Shown here: piece by piece, positions 5,963 through 7,814 of the stretch
Layout: each line of letters begins with the position of its first letter
Numbering within the stretch: the first letter of the stretch is position 1
Assembly: GCA_903929895.1 (NCBI GenBank)
Contig: CAIYWM010000820.1
Coordinates: forward strand, 1 to 7,814
Origin: an uncultured Alphaproteobacteria bacterium
GTDB taxonomy: Bacteria; Pseudomonadota; Alphaproteobacteria; Reyranellales; Reyranellaceae
Direction: 5' to 3'
DNA: 7,814 bases
Position numbers and translations under genes: made by a program
Notes under the pieces: generated by a model
Told to the model about the DNA's origin: nothing
Databases searched by the model: none
What the model saw: the letters and a program-made list of their open reading frames with translations, nothing else

Positions 5963-7173
5963 AGCGACTATTTCTTCTTGTCATCCTGCTCGCCGCGTCT
6001 GCGGCCGTTGCGCAGGTTTCCCCTTCTGACCCAAGACCCTCGCCGATGCCCGTGCCGCAGGGGGAGGTCATGTACTCCTGTCCCGGGGGCATGGACTTCG
6101 CCTCTTCCTTTTCGAGCGACGGCGACCTGGCAACGCTGCGCATGCCCGGCCAACCCGACATCGAGTTGTCGCGCGTGCCCGCGGGTTCCGGCTTTGCCTT
6201 TTCGGATTCCTACTACGAGCTGCGAGGCCGTGGACGCGAAGTGACGCTCACCGCCGCCGGCCGTTCGATGCGGTGCCACGCCGCTGGCCGGCCGGGCAAT
6301 CCGCCGCGCACCTACGCGGGCGGTGGCCTGACGGTCACCCTCCTTCCCGACGGGACGTTCCGTCTGCGCGAGAAGCGCGACGGATCGGCCGACCCCCTGC
6401 TCGATCTGGGGGAGTGGGCGCTGGAAGTCGAAGGCGGGGCACGACTGGTCTTGCGCGGCAGCGGGGGCACCCGGCGGGCGTTCCGCGAGATCGGGACCGA
6501 CAAGCTGATCGCGGACGACGGCAGCGAGCTTCTGCAGACCGCGACCTCCGACCCGATCGACGGCCGTTTCCGGCTCTCCGGCATGTATCGCGACGCGCAG
6601 GACGGCGGCTTGTTCGCGCCCTGTCTGGTCGGCCGCATCTATGGCGTGGCGCCGGGCGGCGCCGAGCCCGACCTCGAGAAGGCGTGGGTCGACGCCACGC
6701 CGTCTCGTGAAACCAGCCTTTATGTCGAGATCATCGGCGGGTTCGACGGCAACAACTCGATCACGGTGGATCGCTTCATCGACCTGAAGCGCAACGGCGC
6801 TTGTCCTGCGCTGGCGTCCCGCGGGGCGGCGCTGCAGGAAACCGAGTGGCGCCTGGTCGAACTCGACGGCGAACGTCTCACGTTCGACGACTGGCGGCGG
6901 CGACCGCTGATGCGCCTCGACGATCTCGGCAAGTTCACCGCCTCGACGGGCTGCAACACGCTGGGCGGGGACTATGTCCTCGACCCGGCCGGGCTCCGAT
7001 TCACGCCAGGGCCGATGACCATGATGGCCTGCCCGCCGGCCGAAACGGCCATCGAGAAACGCTTCGTCGCGGCGTTGGATGCGATCAGGACCGCGCAGAT
7101 TTCCGGCACGACGCTCGATCTCATTGACGCTACGGGCAAGCGACGCATGCGCCTCGAGGCCCGAGGCCGCTAA
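5959..7173 (+). CDS. Periplasmic multidomain protein: MliC, NlpE-like and META domains
   Basis: A 404-residue exported protein. The ATG at 5959 overlaps the transporter stop as ATGA, indicating coupled translation. The signal peptide is cleaved near AVA (16-18) before Gln; there is no lipobox Cys, so it should be soluble in the periplasm. Domains in order: MliC-like lysozyme inhibitor (about 36-108, with Cys41 and Cys106 placed as the family disulfide); NlpE N-terminal-like barrel (about 119-195, DGTFRLRE and GEWALE); NlpE C-terminal OB-fold-like (about 203-283, RLSGMYRDAQDGGLFAPC and EKAWVDATP, with Cys222 and Cys282); META/HslJ domain (about 291-400, EWRLVELDG, GCNTLGGDY and MTMMACPP, with Cys332 and Cys358). 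MliC blocks C-type lysozyme; NlpE senses surface contact and lipoprotein defects through Cpx in E. coli; META proteins link to heat shock and antibiotic tolerance. The NlpE CXXC motif is absent. The MliC and META calls are firm; the NlpE calls rest on remembered motif similarity. Confidence 0.9.
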   Translation: MKRLFLLVILLAASAAVAQVSPSDPRPSPMPVPQGEVMYSCPGGMDFASSFSSDGDLATLRMPGQPDIELSRVPAGSGFAFSDSYYELRGRGREVTLTAAGRSMRCHAAGRPGNPPRTYAGGGLTVTLLPDGTFRLREKRDGSADPLLDLGEWALEVEGGARLVLRGSGGTRRAFREIGTDKLIADDGSELLQTATSDPIDGRFRLSGMYRDAQDGGLFAPCLVGRIYGVAPGGAEPDLEKAWVDATPSRETSLYVEIIGGFDGNNSITVDRFIDLKRNGACPALASRGAALQETEWRLVELDGERLTFDDWRRRPLMRLDDLGKFTASTGCNTLGGDYVLDPAGLRFTPGPMTMMACPPAETAIEKRFVAALDAIRTAQISGTTLDLIDATGKRRMRLEARGR

Positions 7174-7814
7174 CGAAACGCCTCGGGATCGGCCCGCAGC
7201 GTCAGCTTGTTGTCGCTGTCGACGGCAATGCGCAGGAACGTGAAACCGGAGGGAACGGCAGTGCTGTTGGCGTTGCCTTCGAACTCGCGATCGATCTCGT
7301 CGAACAGCCGGACGTAGAGCTTCCACTCGATCATCCCGGGCTCGAACGGCACGCGAACCGGCTCGCTCCAGTCCAGGGTGCGAACCCCGCTCTGCACGAC
7401 GCGATCGGCGGCAACCTCTCGTACGAGCGTCGCTTCGAAACGGCCGATCGTGGCGGTGCGTGCCGCCTTCGTGGCCGCCTTGGCGATGACGGCGACGCAG
7501 ATCTGGCTGGGCCGGTCTTCGCGCACGAAGTCGACCGATCCGCTGTTCATCGTCTCGTCGGGAGTCTCGTCGATCCAGCCCAGCCGTTCGACGATGACCA
7601 CTCGCCTCTTGCTCTTGTCGAAACGCCATCCCGGCGGAGGATCGAAGCAACGCCGCACGGTCCGCGCCTCGCCGGCCGGCGCGCGCGCCAATATCTCCGG
7701 GGATACCAGCGTGTTGGACTCCGGTACGGCGGACCGCACCTTCTGGTCGACCGTGAGAGAGCCCGCTTTTTCCGGGATCGAGGTGAACAGCAGCTGGAAT
7801 GCCAAGGTGCGTGA
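7170..7814 (-). CDS. Unrecognised protein, C-terminal 214 residues (cut by right edge)
   Basis: The frame is open to the right edge, so the true start lies outside the window; an in-frame TTG at 7805 has no ribosome binding site and is unlikely to be the start. The visible part opens with a short hydrophobic stretch (TLAFQLLFTSI) that may be the end of a signal or membrane anchor. It then alternates charged and beta-prone segments: RRCFDPPPGWRF, KRRVVIVERLGWIDE, SQICVAVIAKAA, RIAVDSDNKLTLRADPEAF at the C-terminus. It has two Cys and no recognisable catalytic motif; a beta-sandwich-like periplasmic domain is a guess from composition only. Codon composition is good for coding. The TAG stop at 7172-7170 overlaps the TAA of the convergent META gene. 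I do not recognise the family. Confidence 0.65.
   Translation of the reverse strand, partial: SRTLAFQLLFTSIPEKAGSLTVDQKVRSAVPESNTLVSPEILARAPAGEARTVRRCFDPPPGWRFDKSKRRVVIVERLGWIDETPDETMNSGSVDFVREDRPSQICVAVIAKAATKAARTATIGRFEATLVREVAADRVVQSGVRTLDWSEPVRVPFEPGMIEWKLYVRLFDEIDREFEGNANSTAVPSGFTFLRIAVDSDNKLTLRADPEAFR

Noticed and set aside
5968..7650. A 560-codon open frame on the minus strand
   Set aside because: It lies antisense to the META-domain gene and in a different frame from the right-edge gene. Its translation is Arg-rich and low in hydrophobic order, typical of a GC-rich shadow frame.
1..7814. CRISPR, tRNA, rRNA, insertion sequence or attachment sites
   Set aside because: No regularly spaced repeats, no cloverleaf, no transposase frame and no terminal inverted repeats were found on reading both strands.

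Overview
This is a GC-rich window, about two thirds G+C by eye, with strong GC bias at third codon positions. It looks like chromosomal DNA of an alphaproteobacterium, plausibly a Rhodospirillales or Reyranella-like soil or water organism. That placement is inference from protein style (Ala-rich signal peptides, periplasmic PRC-barrel and MORN proteins) and is not backed by any marker gene. There are no rRNA or tRNA genes, no CRISPR array, no transposase and no phage genes.

Layout. The left edge (1-138, minus strand) holds the first 46 codons of an exported outer-membrane beta-barrel protein, with a clear ribosome binding site. Next comes about 750 bases without an intact gene. It carries a perfect 12-bp inverted repeat (269-298) and, from about 419 to 898 on the plus strand, a frame with coding-like base composition broken by two in-frame stops, possibly a decayed gene. 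From 895 to 2179 lies an SGNH/GDSL-type hydrolase with an N-terminal membrane region. It is split by a single extra base in a C5-T2 tract at 1252-1258. A small multi-spanning membrane protein of unknown function follows (2266-2775).

From 2852 to 7173 there is a tightly packed plus-strand series: a secreted PRC-barrel protein, an MgtC/SapB-family membrane protein starting 2 nt later, a secreted MORN-repeat protein 11 nt later, and a 74-residue winged-helix-like small protein 8 nt later. After a 60-nt gap with a consensus TATAAT box come an AI-2E-family membrane transporter and, overlapping it by ATGA, a periplasmic four-domain protein (MliC, NlpE N-terminal-like, NlpE OB-fold-like, META). The last gene (7170-7814, minus strand) is an unrecognised protein cut by the right edge. 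It converges on the META gene with a 4-base overlap.

Taken together, the window is an envelope-maintenance neighbourhood. Most products are predicted to be exported or membrane-embedded, and several belong to families tied to envelope stress, lysozyme inhibition or Mg2+/acid stress. The most notable items are the four-domain inhibitor/stress-sensor fusion, the possible leaderless transporter mRNA, the mutually exclusive hairpins ahead of the PRC-barrel gene, and the frameshifted hydrolase next to a decayed reading frame. No clearly new defence or mobile system is visible.
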